Source: Methylocystaceae bacterium (lineage in GTDB: Bacteria; Pseudomonadota; Alphaproteobacteria; Rhizobiales; Beijerinckiaceae). Taken from it: a stretch of DNA of 19,012 nt. Of this stretch, positions 8,931 through 17,383 are shown piece by piece. Numbering within the stretch: position 1 is the first letter of the stretch; each line of letters starts with the position of its first letter. The notes under the pieces are model-generated. The model was not told the origin of the DNA and did no database searches. It worked only from the letters and a program-made list of their open reading frames with translations. A program made the position numbers and the translations under genes. The DNA lies in the NCBI GenBank assembly GCA_003152255.1, contig PLZT01000408.1, positions 1 to 19,012 of the forward strand. Direction: 5' to 3'.

Positions 8931-9264
8931 TGGGAGGGCCGGTCGACAACGGGACAGGCTCGGAAACTATGTAATGGCCTATCCACATCCGCAACGACAA
9001 TGGTCGCGCTGTTGAGAATATTCATGCGCCGCCACCCTTATGGCTTGGTAGACCGCCTAATCATACGCGTCGACCACCGGAGGGCATGCCATCAAAACCG
9101 TCAAGACGACGCTCTCTTATCGCGTTGGATGATCAACTGGACGCGGTTTTTCCAACGAGGATAGAAGAATGGATAGGGGCTGCCGATTTGCTTGGGATGT
9201 CTTCGAGGCACTCCCGCCACCGACAGCCCGCTATCACTAGCGTCGGACAATTCGAAAAAAGGGT

Positions 9265-9285
9265 ACGCGGGTGGGACACCCGCGT
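9265..9285. repeat. REP-like perfect palindrome
   Basis: ACGCGGGTG, loop GGA, CACCCGCGT: a perfect 9-bp stem with a 3-base loop, resembling the GC-rich hairpins of bacterial REP elements. Only one copy was seen in the window, so membership in a repeat family is not shown. Confidence 0.45.
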
Positions 9286-9286
9286 C

Positions 9287-9376
9287 GTTCAAAAATTGCA
9301 CGGTCATCGCAACATCAATTCGACGCCGCGATACGCGCGTCGCAGTGACCCGTCGCTTCGAAATGACGCAAATCGA
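9287..9376 (+). pseudogene. Possible scrap of a tyrosine recombinase C-terminus
   Basis: In the 9086-9523 frame, the residues KLHGHRNINSTPRYARRSDP, then SLRND, resemble the end of tyrosine integrases (L-G-H-x-x-I-x-x-T-x-x-Y-A-H followed by S-D-x-S-L-R-x-A-A). The Y of RYA would be the nucleophile. The Leu-Gly-His step carries an extra residue, and nothing upstream in the frame looks like integrase. It is a short match that could be chance. Confidence 0.3.
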
Positions 9377-9631
9377 CATTTGCCGCTCAAGGCGTCGCTT
9401 CCCGCAGTCACGATCGCAAGGCGCCATGAAGCGGACGCCGAAACGCCGGTCTTCGCCACTGCCAACGTCAACGCATTCGGCGCGATCTCCATCCAGGCGA
9501 GCATGTCGCGCAGTTCGACTTAGCGACTCGGCGTATAAAGTGCGCGCTCCATCGCGCAGCCGTTCCGGCCAGCAAAACAACGTCGCTCATCAGAAAGTCG
9601 TGCATCTAACGAGAACGATCCCCTTTTGGAT

Positions 9632-11530
9632 TCACTCGATCCCCGCTTTGACTTCGAATTTCCGCCCTGCTTCTTGGCCCGCCTCATAGGCGTCGGCGAG
9701 CACACGCCGGCGGCTATTGACGTTCTTGGCGCGCAACGACAAGCCGAGCTTCTCGAACTCCTCATCAATGACCGACGTCTTAATCGGTATGAGATCCCGC
9801 CCGGTGGAATTGAACACGGCGGCGTTCCGATCGACCTTCAAGGTTGCGAGTTTGGCGCTTACGCCTCTTGCCAGACCGATCTGGAAAGAATTGACGGCGC
9901 TGCGTTTCTCACCCCCGATCATCGCAGCGTAGATGATTCCGGATTTGAACGTCGCGGTTTCGGTTTCAAAGGCGATAGCTACGAGGTCATAAAGATAATG
10001 CGCGGCTTCGACATCCGCCGATAGACCAAAGAACACGAACCGCAGCGTGCCGCTCGGGCTGGTTTCACTCCAGACCCGGCAATCGCAAAAATCCGCGATC
10101 GCCGGGACGCAGCGATCGAAGGCGCCGTGCTTGCGCCGGCCAGTGTCGATGCCGAAGCCTTCGCAAGGCTGTTGCCGAAGATCCACTTCGCTCAGCGACA
10201 GGCCATAGCGTTCGAGCAGTTCGGCGACTTTAGCGGCCGCCGCCAACGCCTTCTGTTCGGTGCAGCCCTGTTCGGTCGTCTTGGCGCGCAATCCCCGGAT
10301 CCGCTCGATGACGCGGCTTAGATCATCATCACGGCTCTTTGGTCCCCGGGTTTCAAGGGAGATCCGCCGCCTCAGTTCATGAAACAGAGCCACGGCCTCT
10401 TTGGAAAAGCGCTTTTTCGCCGCCAGGTCTTCGAACTGCGCGGCAAAAGTATCGAGCGGATTGATTTCACCGCTCCCCACGCGCGCGCGCCGCTGGAATG
10501 TCTCCATTTGAATGAGCGCCAGCTGGCGATACACATCGGCATGGCGGCTTTTCCCTAGGTGCCGCAGTTCGACGCTGGACGCTAAAGCCGCAGCCAGTCT
10601 CGGTCCCGAGGTCAATGCGCGGGCAATTTCGAGGTCATCCCTGGATGGCTCGGCTCCTTCGGCGAGCTCGATCCAGTCCCAGGCGATCGCATCGAGCTCA
10701 TCGTCGGGGTGGGAAGGCGCGAAGGCCTCTTCGGGCTCCGGCGGAACGCCGAAACCTAAGCCGACATCCACGCGATGACGCACAAAATGGCGATATACCG
10801 CAGCGGCGCACCTCTGATCGTTGATGAGCCCTTTGCCGGGCCGGACGAACTCTTTCGCCACGGCGAGAGCGGTTTCATCAAGCGGAATTTTAGGGCTCGT
10901 CGCAACATAAAAACCCTTGTCGAGCCGGCAGATGCGCGCGGCGATGCCCCGTCCCAGGGCGGAGGGCTGAAGCGATTGCTCCAGGAACAGGAACGTCTCT
11001 CCTGTCGCCAAATCCTCGGCTTCGAAAATATGGTTCTGCCTTGCGGACAAAATCCGAAACAGCGTGAAGCGCGCTTTCTTGAGCGCCTCCAGCGCGGCAG
11101 CGTCGTCGAAAGTCTTGGCTTTAAATTGCCGCGCCATTCGGTCGATCGGCCGCGCTCCGCTCATCGACGGTGTGAAAATGGAGAGTTCGAGTGCAAAAAT
11201 CATCGCCTCCGCGGCGCGTTCTTCGGACTGCGGATCGTCAGGCGCGATATCCGCATGGGTGAGCCATTTGCGAACCGTCTCTTCGACTTTGCTTTCGACG
11301 CAGAATGTCATCGCCTCGAGAAGCAATTCGGCGATCGTCTCCTGCATGCGCAGCGGCCGCGCCAAAGCGCTCGCATCAGCGGGTTTCCGATTGTGAACCG
11401 CGGTCATGATTTTGCTCGGCAAAGAATCTTTCCGCCAAAGGAATATCATGTGACGCGAGCGATTTGGCTTCTGGCCCTGTTTCATCCACCGGAGAATTTG
11501 CAGCCCTCTCGAGAGAGCAGAGCTTTTCAA
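9632..11530 (-). CDS. DUF2786-domain protein, 632 residues
   Basis: This large intact protein has a DUF2786-like segment at about residues 405-452 (EQKALAAAAKVAELLERYGL, then SLSEVDL), followed by the associated C-terminal domain (about 455-620; ADVEAAHYLYDLVAIAFE and RSAVNSFQIGLARGVSAKL). The first 400 residues are a separate alpha-rich region that I do not recognise. The function of these domains is unknown. The chosen start is TTG at 11530: its first bases overlap the scpB stop as TTGA, with a strong GGGGAGG just ahead, which suggests translational coupling. ATG 11407 (MTAVHNRKPADAS) or ATG 11449 are alternatives giving a cleaner N-terminus. It is the last gene of a DUF1403-scpB-DUF2786 run and the only one of the three without a lesion. 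Confidence 0.75.
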   Translation of the reverse strand: MKSSALSRGLQILRWMKQGQKPNRSRHMIFLWRKDSLPSKIMTAVHNRKPADASALARPLRMQETIAELLLEAMTFCVESKVEETVRKWLTHADIAPDDPQSEERAAEAMIFALELSIFTPSMSGARPIDRMARQFKAKTFDDAAALEALKKARFTLFRILSARQNHIFEAEDLATGETFLFLEQSLQPSALGRGIAARICRLDKGFYVATSPKIPLDETALAVAKEFVRPGKGLINDQRCAAAVYRHFVRHRVDVGLGFGVPPEPEEAFAPSHPDDELDAIAWDWIELAEGAEPSRDDLEIARALTSGPRLAAALASSVELRHLGKSRHADVYRQLALIQMETFQRRARVGSGEINPLDTFAAQFEDLAAKKRFSKEAVALFHELRRRISLETRGPKSRDDDLSRVIERIRGLRAKTTEQGCTEQKALAAAAKVAELLERYGLSLSEVDLRQQPCEGFGIDTGRRKHGAFDRCVPAIADFCDCRVWSETSPSGTLRFVFFGLSADVEAAHYLYDLVAIAFETETATFKSGIIYAAMIGGEKRSAVNSFQIGLARGVSAKLATLKVDRNAAVFNSTGRDLIPIKTSVIDEEFEKLGLSLRAKNVNSRRRVLADAYEAGQEAGRKFEVKAGIE

Positions 11531-12221
11531 TCCTCCCCTTCCAATTCGTCTACGAGCTCGGCGTGCTCGTCGTCGAGGCCCAAAACGCCATCGAGATCGG
11601 CTACGTTCGCGGGCCGTTGCAGCAAGCCAGCGTCTTCGAGACTTTCGATATCCGGCAGTTCGCGCAGACTGGCCAATCCAAACACCTCCAAGAACTTCCG
11701 AGTCGTGACATAGGCGTAGGGCGCGCCCGCCTCCGGCGCGCGCGGACCAGCGGCGATGAGGTCGAGGCTCTTGAGGCGGCCAATGATGTCGCGGCTGACT
11801 TCCTTGCCAACCAGCCGCGACAGTTCTCCGCGGGTGGCGGGCTGCAGATAGGCGATGGTGGTGACGGTGAGCAATTCGGTCGGCGTCAGTTCTGGCCGGC
11901 CGGCGTCACTGGCGCCGTTGCCCAGCGCGCGAATGGCGCCGGCGTAGCGCGCCTTGGTGCGCAGTTGCCAGCCTCCCGCGACGTGGACGAGTTCATAGGG
12001 ACGCGGGCGCAATTCGTCGCGAATGTCGGATAGAGAAGATTGTCGAGATTGCAATTTTTTCCAACCAGTCTCGCCAGCGCCTCGCGTGGCACGGGCGTCG
12101 GCGAAGCAAAGATCGCCGCCTCGACCCGGCACGGCCATTCGCGCCAGCGCGCGCCGTCGGGCAGCTCGGCCAGCTCGGGATCGAACAGTGGTTCATGTCC
12201 TGGTCTTTTGCGACGGCTCAC
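11527..12221 (-). pseudogene. scpB: scpB paralogue, frameshifted (segregation and condensation protein B)
   Basis: ScpB is a kleisin-binding winged-helix protein of the SMC-ScpA-ScpB chromosome-organising complex. The N-terminal part starts at GTG 12221 (RRKRPGHEPLFDPELAELPD, then CRVEAAIFASPTPVPREALA) and runs to CNLDNLL. There the frame must shift by one base (near 12036) to continue DIRDELRPRPYELVHVAGGW. The rest is typical ScpB: LTPTELLTVTTIAYLQPATR, GELSRLVGKEVSRDIIGRLK and FLEVFGLASLRELPDIESL. The GTG overlaps the DUF1403 stop as GTGA. No ScpA is encoded beside it, unlike the chromosomal scpA-scpB pair, so this looks like a plasmid or accessory type. If the shift is real the gene is dead; a single-base assembly error would restore it. 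Confidence 0.75.
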
Positions 12222-13190
12222 AGACCGTAGAGCCGAAAACTCGGCCGCCCCGACAGTTCACGCACGACCTTAAGCTCGACCAGCCGATCGAACAGACGCC
12301 GGCTGGCGCGATCCGACAGGCCCGCGGCTTTCGCCGCGGTCGCCGGCGCCACGGCGTCGTCGTCCAGCAGTAATGTTATGACGCGCCCTGCGCGCTTCGC
12401 CCGCAGCTTTGGCAGGACGGCGAGCAGCTTTGCCGATCGGCGCGCAAGATCGACGGCAAGCTTGTGGGCGTCCTGCGCGGCGAGCCCAGCAGCCTTGGCG
12501 CAATGGAGGCAGCCATTTGGCATCGTCGGGGCGCGTCCGGTGCCCTGCCGACCGCAACGACGGCCGCGCGATCGTCGTCGCCAGCAGGGCGATGGGCGCC
12601 TCCCAACCGAGCTTTTGCGCCAACATCAGATCGCTCAGCCACAGCGCCAAAATCTCGGTTTCCGCGCGCGGCGCGCCGTCCAGCATTCGCATCGTCGTCG
12701 AACCGGCGCGCGCCGCCGCCGCCAACGGATTTTCCAGGCCTTGGGCGAGACGCCGCAGCGTCGCGGCCAGCGCCTCAAAATCGAGGTCTCGCGGCAGCTC
12801 GAGCAGATCCGCCGCCCGGCGCAGGTTTTGTTGGTCGAACCCTGCGGGGCGCGCGGCGAAACCGCGCCACAGCCGATGAATGCGCCCGGCCGGGCCGGCA
12901 TTGGCGTCCGAGCCGGCGCCGGGCGAAAAAATATGTTCGGCGTCGCGCAGCGCGCCCGCGTCCTCGCGACGGCGGGCCAAAGCGGCGCAGGCGGTCGCCG
13001 CGCGCAAGGCGAGGCGCTACCGCAGCACCCCGGCGAACGGCGGATTCTCGCGCAAGACGACGTCCAACAAAGCGAGGCTGGCGCCGGCGAAGAAAGCCGC
13101 GTCGCAACTGCCGCCGGTGCCGATAGAGGGCTTTATCGGCGGCCGCGCCCACTGCGGAAATATTTGCTGTAACAGCGGGTTAGACGGCAA
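12218..13190 (-). pseudogene. DUF1403-family gene with stop codon and frameshift
   Basis: Pieces of one DUF1403-type protein lie in order. First comes QQIFPQWARPPIKPSIGTGG, then CDAAFFAGASLALLDVVLRE up to an in-frame TAG at 13017-13019. The same frame continues with RLALRAATACAALARRREDA, GALRDAEHIF and DFEALAATLRRLAQGLENPL, then LALWLSDLMLAQKLGWEAPI and RTRPDDAKWL. Near 12500 the frame shifts to AKAAGLAAQDAHKLAVDLAR, then LPKLRAKRAGRVITLLLDDD and RRLFDRLVELKVVRELSGRP, ending FRLYGL. The end motif and the order match the family, whose function is unknown and which is frequent on alphaproteobacterial plasmids. The start is unclear: TTG 13190 is used, but the frame is open to 13262. Its stop overlaps the scpB start. 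Confidence 0.7.
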
Positions 13191-13357
13191 AGAACTCGGC
13201 GCGGCAAGCCGGCGCGACCGTCGCCGGGACGTGGCGACAGGCGCTTCGCCGCGCGAGTCGGCTTAGTCTTGTTGGCGTCTTCCGCTTCGTACTCGCGGCG
13301 CAGAGGAACTGGTCCTTGCCCCCTCTCATCCCGATGCTGGTTTGCGGCGGCCTCGTA

Positions 13358-13894
13358 TCACTTGGCGGCACTGGTCATCGCTCGGATCTGATCAAGGTCG
13401 AGGCGGCCTTTAGCACCCCATCCTCTGACGCCTGACGGAATTGGGGGACGAAACTCTTCGTAGAGGTGATAGGCGGTAGCTGCCAACTCCCGCGGCTCAA
13501 GCGCGCCCGCCAACAAGGCCATGGCCTTACGCGCGTCGTCGAGCGCGTCGCCGAAGGCGCGCTCAAGATAGTTCATGACCGAGGCCGGATTCGTTGGTTG
13601 GTCCCTTTGAAGCGCCCTTATCCCCGCGTCCGTATGGATAGCCGGGATCTTGCGGTGCAGCAGGTCGATCGAGACAGCCCCCTGGTGCCGGCGCAGCTGC
13701 GCCCTTTTCTCCGCGACTGCTTCGGGCGTTGGCTCAAACAACCCCAGCGCCTTGCCTTTCGAATAGGCGTTGAGGCCGGCCACGGCTCGGCCCAAAGTCA
13801 GCGCCTCCTCCCAGTTAAAACCTAGCCGCTCCGCGACAACAGCCGCCCACAGGGTGAGCACGGGCGCCCGATTGATTTAGATCCAATGGCGCAT
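13358..13894 (-). pseudogene. Conserved hypothetical gene with nonsense codon at position 6
   Basis: The natural start seems to be ATG 13894, with GAGGAG ahead, reading MRHWI, then TAA (13877-13879), then INRAPVLTLWAAVVAERLGF in the same frame. From there it is open to 13358; the longest usable product would begin at GTG 13861 (167 residues). Recognisable blocks are EEALTLGRAVAGLNAYSKGK, LGLFEPTPEAVAEKRAQLRR, NPASVMNYLERAFGDALDDA and YHLYEEFRPPIPSGVRGWGA. I recall this pattern as a conserved alphaproteobacterial hypothetical protein with no known function; it has no membrane segment or signal peptide. Re-initiation at GTG 13861 could still give a near-complete protein. Confidence 0.6.
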
Positions 13895-14027
13895 GGAGGC
13901 TCCTCGCACTTGGGGACAGGTATAGGTGCGCTTCGATCATTCTCGCGAACACGCCCGATCATAATCCAGCCGCGTCTCCAAATTGGCCGACGCTTTGCAT
14001 CCATAATTTAATCCGCCATCGGGGGGG

Positions 14028-14316
14028 GGTGACACGTTGAGCTGGTTCACTCGTCAGTCGTCTCAATCGGCGATCATGTGCGACGAGGAGGCCAATGGCT
14101 CGTCCCAGCGCAAAAGAGGCAAAATGGCCTCCATTCCGCCGTTGCCGATTCATCGTGTCAATGTTCTACAGCTTCAATGTTCAACCGTGCCGGATCTGCC
14201 GACCAACGCATCGGCAGTTTCGGGCTGAGGCTTAAGACGTTTGGAGCGACGCGACGGTTGCTGTGGCCACAGTCGAAAACTCAGTGTCGTTTCCGCGCGA
14301 ACTCAGCGTGTCAACC
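14028..14316 (+). mobile_element. Internally deleted IS6-family remnant (MITE-sized)
   Basis: The ends are inverted repeats: GGTGACACGTTGAGCT at 14028-14043 and, reversed at the right end, GGTTGACACGCTGAG (14302-14316). Inside, on the plus strand, is the degraded C-terminus of a transposase like the one at 960-1667. It reads FNVQPCRICRPTHRQFRAEA, then a stop where the intact copy has His, then DVWSDATVA; the intact copy has FNVQRHLICRSTHRQFRAEA and NVWGDATVA. The catalytic core is gone, leaving about 289 bases. A run of nine G's (14021-14029) marks the left edge. It ends 117 bases before the acyl-AMP ligase fusion gene. Confidence 0.7.
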
Positions 14317-14432
14317 TGGCAAGGCCCGACGGTGCGACGATTTTTGCCGACCGCAGCTTACCCGATTTACCCCTAAATCTCAGGAGAAATGTTAATATGG
14401 CATAGAGAGAAACGAACGTCGGAAACATCATT

Positions 14433-17306
14433 GTGCCGAACTCCGCAGAGAAGAATCCTCCATCAAACGACTCTGTCGCGAACACGTCGAGTGCGTCGAT
14501 GGAGGGCGACGCGAGCGCCGCGGTACTGCAAATCATTCGCGATCTCGTAGGCGAATTGCACCCCAACTTGGTTGATCCTCGCAATGTGCAGCTGGACAGT
14601 GACCTCGACCGCGATCTGGCGCTCGACAGTCTCTCTCGATCCGAACTGCTGTTGCGGCTCGATCGCGCGTTCAAGGTTCAACTTCCCGAGCGCCTGATCG
14701 GTGAAGCCAATAGCCCTAACGACTTGGTGAAGGCGATTCTCGCCGCCACCCCCGCGATCGCCGAGACGCCTCGAGGCGCCCGACAGCAGACTCCTACATT
14801 GGGAAAAGTGGAGGAGCCGATCGAATCCAAGACCTTGATCGATGCCCTCATGGCGCATGCGCAGCGCCATGGCGCGCGCGAACATGTGCTTTTGTGGAAG
14901 GGCGGGAGCCCACCGGAACCGCTCACCTACCGCGACCTTTATCGAGATGCTTGCGCTGCGGCCGGGGGCTTGATCGAGCGCGGAGTCCGCCCGGGCGATC
15001 GGGTCGCGATCATGTTGCCGACGAGCCGCGACTTCTTCATTGCTTTTTTCGCGGTTCTCTTCGCCGGCGCGATCCCCGTGCCAATCTATCCGCCCTTCCG
15101 GCTGGCCCAGATCGAGGAGCATTTGCGCCGCCAAGGCGGAATTCTGCGCAACGCCGAGGCGAGCGCCCTCATCACCAGCACCGAGATCCGCGTCATCGGC
15201 CAATTGTTGCTCAGCCTCGTTCGCAGCTTGCGGCACATCGTGACAATCTCAGACCTTGCTAAAGGGGAGGCGCTACTGGCGCCTCTCCCGGCGACCATCG
15301 ATACGACGGCCTTGATTCAATATACCTCGGGTAGCACCGGCGACCCGAAGGGTGTTGTCCTCTCTCATGGTAATCTTCTTGCAAATATCCGCGCCATGGG
15401 CGCCGCCCTGAACGCCACGTCGGCGGACCGGGTCGTGAGCTGGCTGCCGCTTTATCACGACATGGGCCTCATCGGCTGTTGGTTGGGCAGCCTCTATTAC
15501 GGCGCGCCCGCATTGATCATGTCTCCTCTCGCTTTTTTGGCCGATCCGGCGCGTTGGCTTTGGGCGATCCATGACCACAGAGCCACGATCTCCGCCGCCC
15601 CAAATTTCGCCTTCGAGTTCTGCCTCAAATCTATAGACGAGGCGAGAATCTCGGGTCTCGATCTATCCTCGCTACGAGCAGTCCTCAACGGTGCGGAGCC
15701 GGTCAGCGCGATTACGATCGGGCGCTTTACCGAAAGATTTTCCGTTTTCGGCTTTCGTCCCGGAATGATGGCCCCGGTTTACGGGCTCGCGGAAAACGCC
15801 GTCGGTCTCGCTTTCCCGCCGATCGGTAGACCGCCGGTCATCAATCGCATCGACCGCCGCGCGCTGGATCGAAGCGGCATCGCGCGTATTGCCGAAACGG
15901 AAGGCGCCGACGCCGTGGCGCTGGTCGCCTGCGGGCGACCGCTGCCTCATCACCAAATCCGCGTTGTGGACGACGTCGGCCAAGAAGCGCCGGAGCGCCA
16001 TGAAGGCCGTCTGCAATTCAAGGGGCCTTCCGCGACAAAAGGATATTTTCAAAACCCTGAAAAAACGCATGCTCTATTCGACGGCGACTGGCTGGAGACT
16101 GGCGACCGCGGCTATATTGCGTTGGGCGACGTCTTCATCACGGGGCGCATCAAGGACCTGATCAAGCGCGCGGGACGAAACATTTATCCGCAGGAACTCG
16201 AAGAAGCGATTGGTTCGCTCGACGGGGCGCGGAAAGGTTGCGTCGCGGTTTTTCCGACGCTCGATCGGAGGGCCGGAACGGAGCGGCTCATCGTGATGGC
16301 CGAGACGCGCGTGACCAGCGAGACTGCTCGCGAGGCCTTGCGTAAAGCGATCATCGATACATCGCATGCCTTGCTCGACTTGGCGCCGGACGAAGTGCTG
16401 CTGACGCCTCCGCACACCGTGCCGAAGACCTCGAGCGGAAAGATACGGCGCTCCGCCGCCCGTGCGATGTTCGAGCAGGGAATGGTGAAAGCTGGGCAAT
16501 CGAGTCCGCGCTGGCAGATTGCGCGCCTTGCGCTCGCGGGTGCGGGGACTTGGCTCCATCGGGTTTCGTCCAATCTTGCTGTGTGGGCGTTTGGAGCCTA
16601 CGCATGGTGCGTGCTGCTCTTGGTCGCCGCTTGGGTCTTGCCTTGTGTTCTAATCGCGCCGAAACGAGCTTGGCGGCATTACATGCTCACCGCGAGCGCG
16701 AAGCTCTTTTTCGGCATGACGGGGATTTCGGTCAACGTCCAAGGCGACGCACCGCTACCCAAGGTCAATGCAATCATCGTGGTCAACCATTCGAGTTATC
16801 TTGACGGGCTGGTCATGGCGGCGGCGTGCCCTGGCGAGATTTCGTTTGTCGCGAAGGAGGAGCTTGCCGGACAGATGGTTGCAGGGCCTTTCTTGCGCCG
16901 CCTCGGCGCCATTTTCGTGCGCCGATCCGATCCCGCGGGAGGCGTCGCGGACGCCAAGGCGGCCATGGAATCAGCGCGGACGGGCGCTCGCCTCGTATGG
17001 TTTCCGGAGGGGACGCTTTCGCGAATGCCCGGACTCCTGGAATTTCACGTCGGCGCCTTCCTGACGGCCGCCCAACTGGGTCTACCCGTGGTCCCGGTCA
17101 CGATACGCGGAACACGTTCGATGTTGCGCGACGGTTCATGGCTGCTGCGACGGGGCGCCATTTCAATTCACATCGGAGCGCCGATTTCGCCTGCCGGCGA
17201 CGACTTCCAAGCCGGGCTTGCGTTACGTGACAAAGTCCGCGCCGAAATCCTCGCCCATTGCGGCGAACCGGACCTCAGCCATGAACGCGTGGCGCCGCCG
17301 GCATGA
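14433..17306 (+). CDS. Acyl carrier protein / fatty-acyl-AMP ligase / PlsC acyltransferase fusion
   Basis: This 957-residue three-part enzyme has an N-terminal acyl carrier domain (about 28-105) with the phosphopantetheine serine Ser66 in DLALDSLSRSE. An adenylating domain (about 135-690) follows, with YTSGSTGDPKG (297-307), SWLPLYHDMGLIG (336-348), PVYGLAEN (448-455), TGDRG (556-560) and the catalytic Lys670 in TSSGK; the motifs are of the fatty-acyl-AMP-ligase type. Next come a hydrophobic segment (715-741) and a PlsC domain with NHSSYLD (785-791) and FPEGT (857-861). It probably activates a free fatty acid, loads it onto its own carrier and transfers it to a lyso-lipid or other acceptor at the membrane; the acceptor is unknown. 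GTG 14433 has a weak ribosome site; ATG 14499 (residue 23) is a good alternative. Confidence 0.9.
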   Translation: MPNSAEKNPPSNDSVANTSSASMEGDASAAVLQIIRDLVGELHPNLVDPRNVQLDSDLDRDLALDSLSRSELLLRLDRAFKVQLPERLIGEANSPNDLVKAILAATPAIAETPRGARQQTPTLGKVEEPIESKTLIDALMAHAQRHGAREHVLLWKGGSPPEPLTYRDLYRDACAAAGGLIERGVRPGDRVAIMLPTSRDFFIAFFAVLFAGAIPVPIYPPFRLAQIEEHLRRQGGILRNAEASALITSTEIRVIGQLLLSLVRSLRHIVTISDLAKGEALLAPLPATIDTTALIQYTSGSTGDPKGVVLSHGNLLANIRAMGAALNATSADRVVSWLPLYHDMGLIGCWLGSLYYGAPALIMSPLAFLADPARWLWAIHDHRATISAAPNFAFEFCLKSIDEARISGLDLSSLRAVLNGAEPVSAITIGRFTERFSVFGFRPGMMAPVYGLAENAVGLAFPPIGRPPVINRIDRRALDRSGIARIAETEGADAVALVACGRPLPHHQIRVVDDVGQEAPERHEGRLQFKGPSATKGYFQNPEKTHALFDGDWLETGDRGYIALGDVFITGRIKDLIKRAGRNIYPQELEEAIGSLDGARKGCVAVFPTLDRRAGTERLIVMAETRVTSETAREALRKAIIDTSHALLDLAPDEVLLTPPHTVPKTSSGKIRRSAARAMFEQGMVKAGQSSPRWQIARLALAGAGTWLHRVSSNLAVWAFGAYAWCVLLLVAAWVLPCVLIAPKRAWRHYMLTASAKLFFGMTGISVNVQGDAPLPKVNAIIVVNHSSYLDGLVMAAACPGEISFVAKEELAGQMVAGPFLRRLGAIFVRRSDPAGGVADAKAAMESARTGARLVWFPEGTLSRMPGLLEFHVGAFLTAAQLGLPVVPVTIRGTRSMLRDGSWLLRRGAISIHIGAPISPAGDDFQAGLALRDKVRAEILAHCGEPDLSHERVAPPA

Positions 17307-17383
17307 CCGAAGAGAATTCGAACGACGCTGTTCCATGATCGCGCGCGGACAAGGCATATTGGTACGGGTTTGACGCGAGCTGA

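Larger units (their letters stand above)
8931..9631. other. About 700 bases with no confident gene; possible integrase scrap and palindrome
   Basis: Open frames cover 9086-9523 (+) and 9101-9580 (-), but neither has a recognisable domain along its length. The only signals are a REP-like palindrome (9265-9285) and a short integrase-like motif (9287-9376). I regard the region as decayed intergenic DNA. Confidence 0.45.

Noticed and set aside
9101..9580. 159-residue minus-strand open frame
   Set aside because: Looks protein-like only around the palindrome; no ribosome site and no recognisable domain.
10775..11713. 312-residue plus-strand open frame
   Set aside because: Mirror of the DUF2786 protein and scpB coding frames; composition is unnatural and it has no recognised domain.
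12378..13172. Long plus-strand open frames opposite the DUF1403 gene
   Set aside because: Arg/Ala/Pro-rich shadow frames in very GC-rich DNA; the minus strand holds recognisable DUF1403 sequence.
14463..15236. 257-residue minus-strand open frame
   Set aside because: Shadow of the carrier/AMP-ligase fusion, whose motifs are unambiguous.
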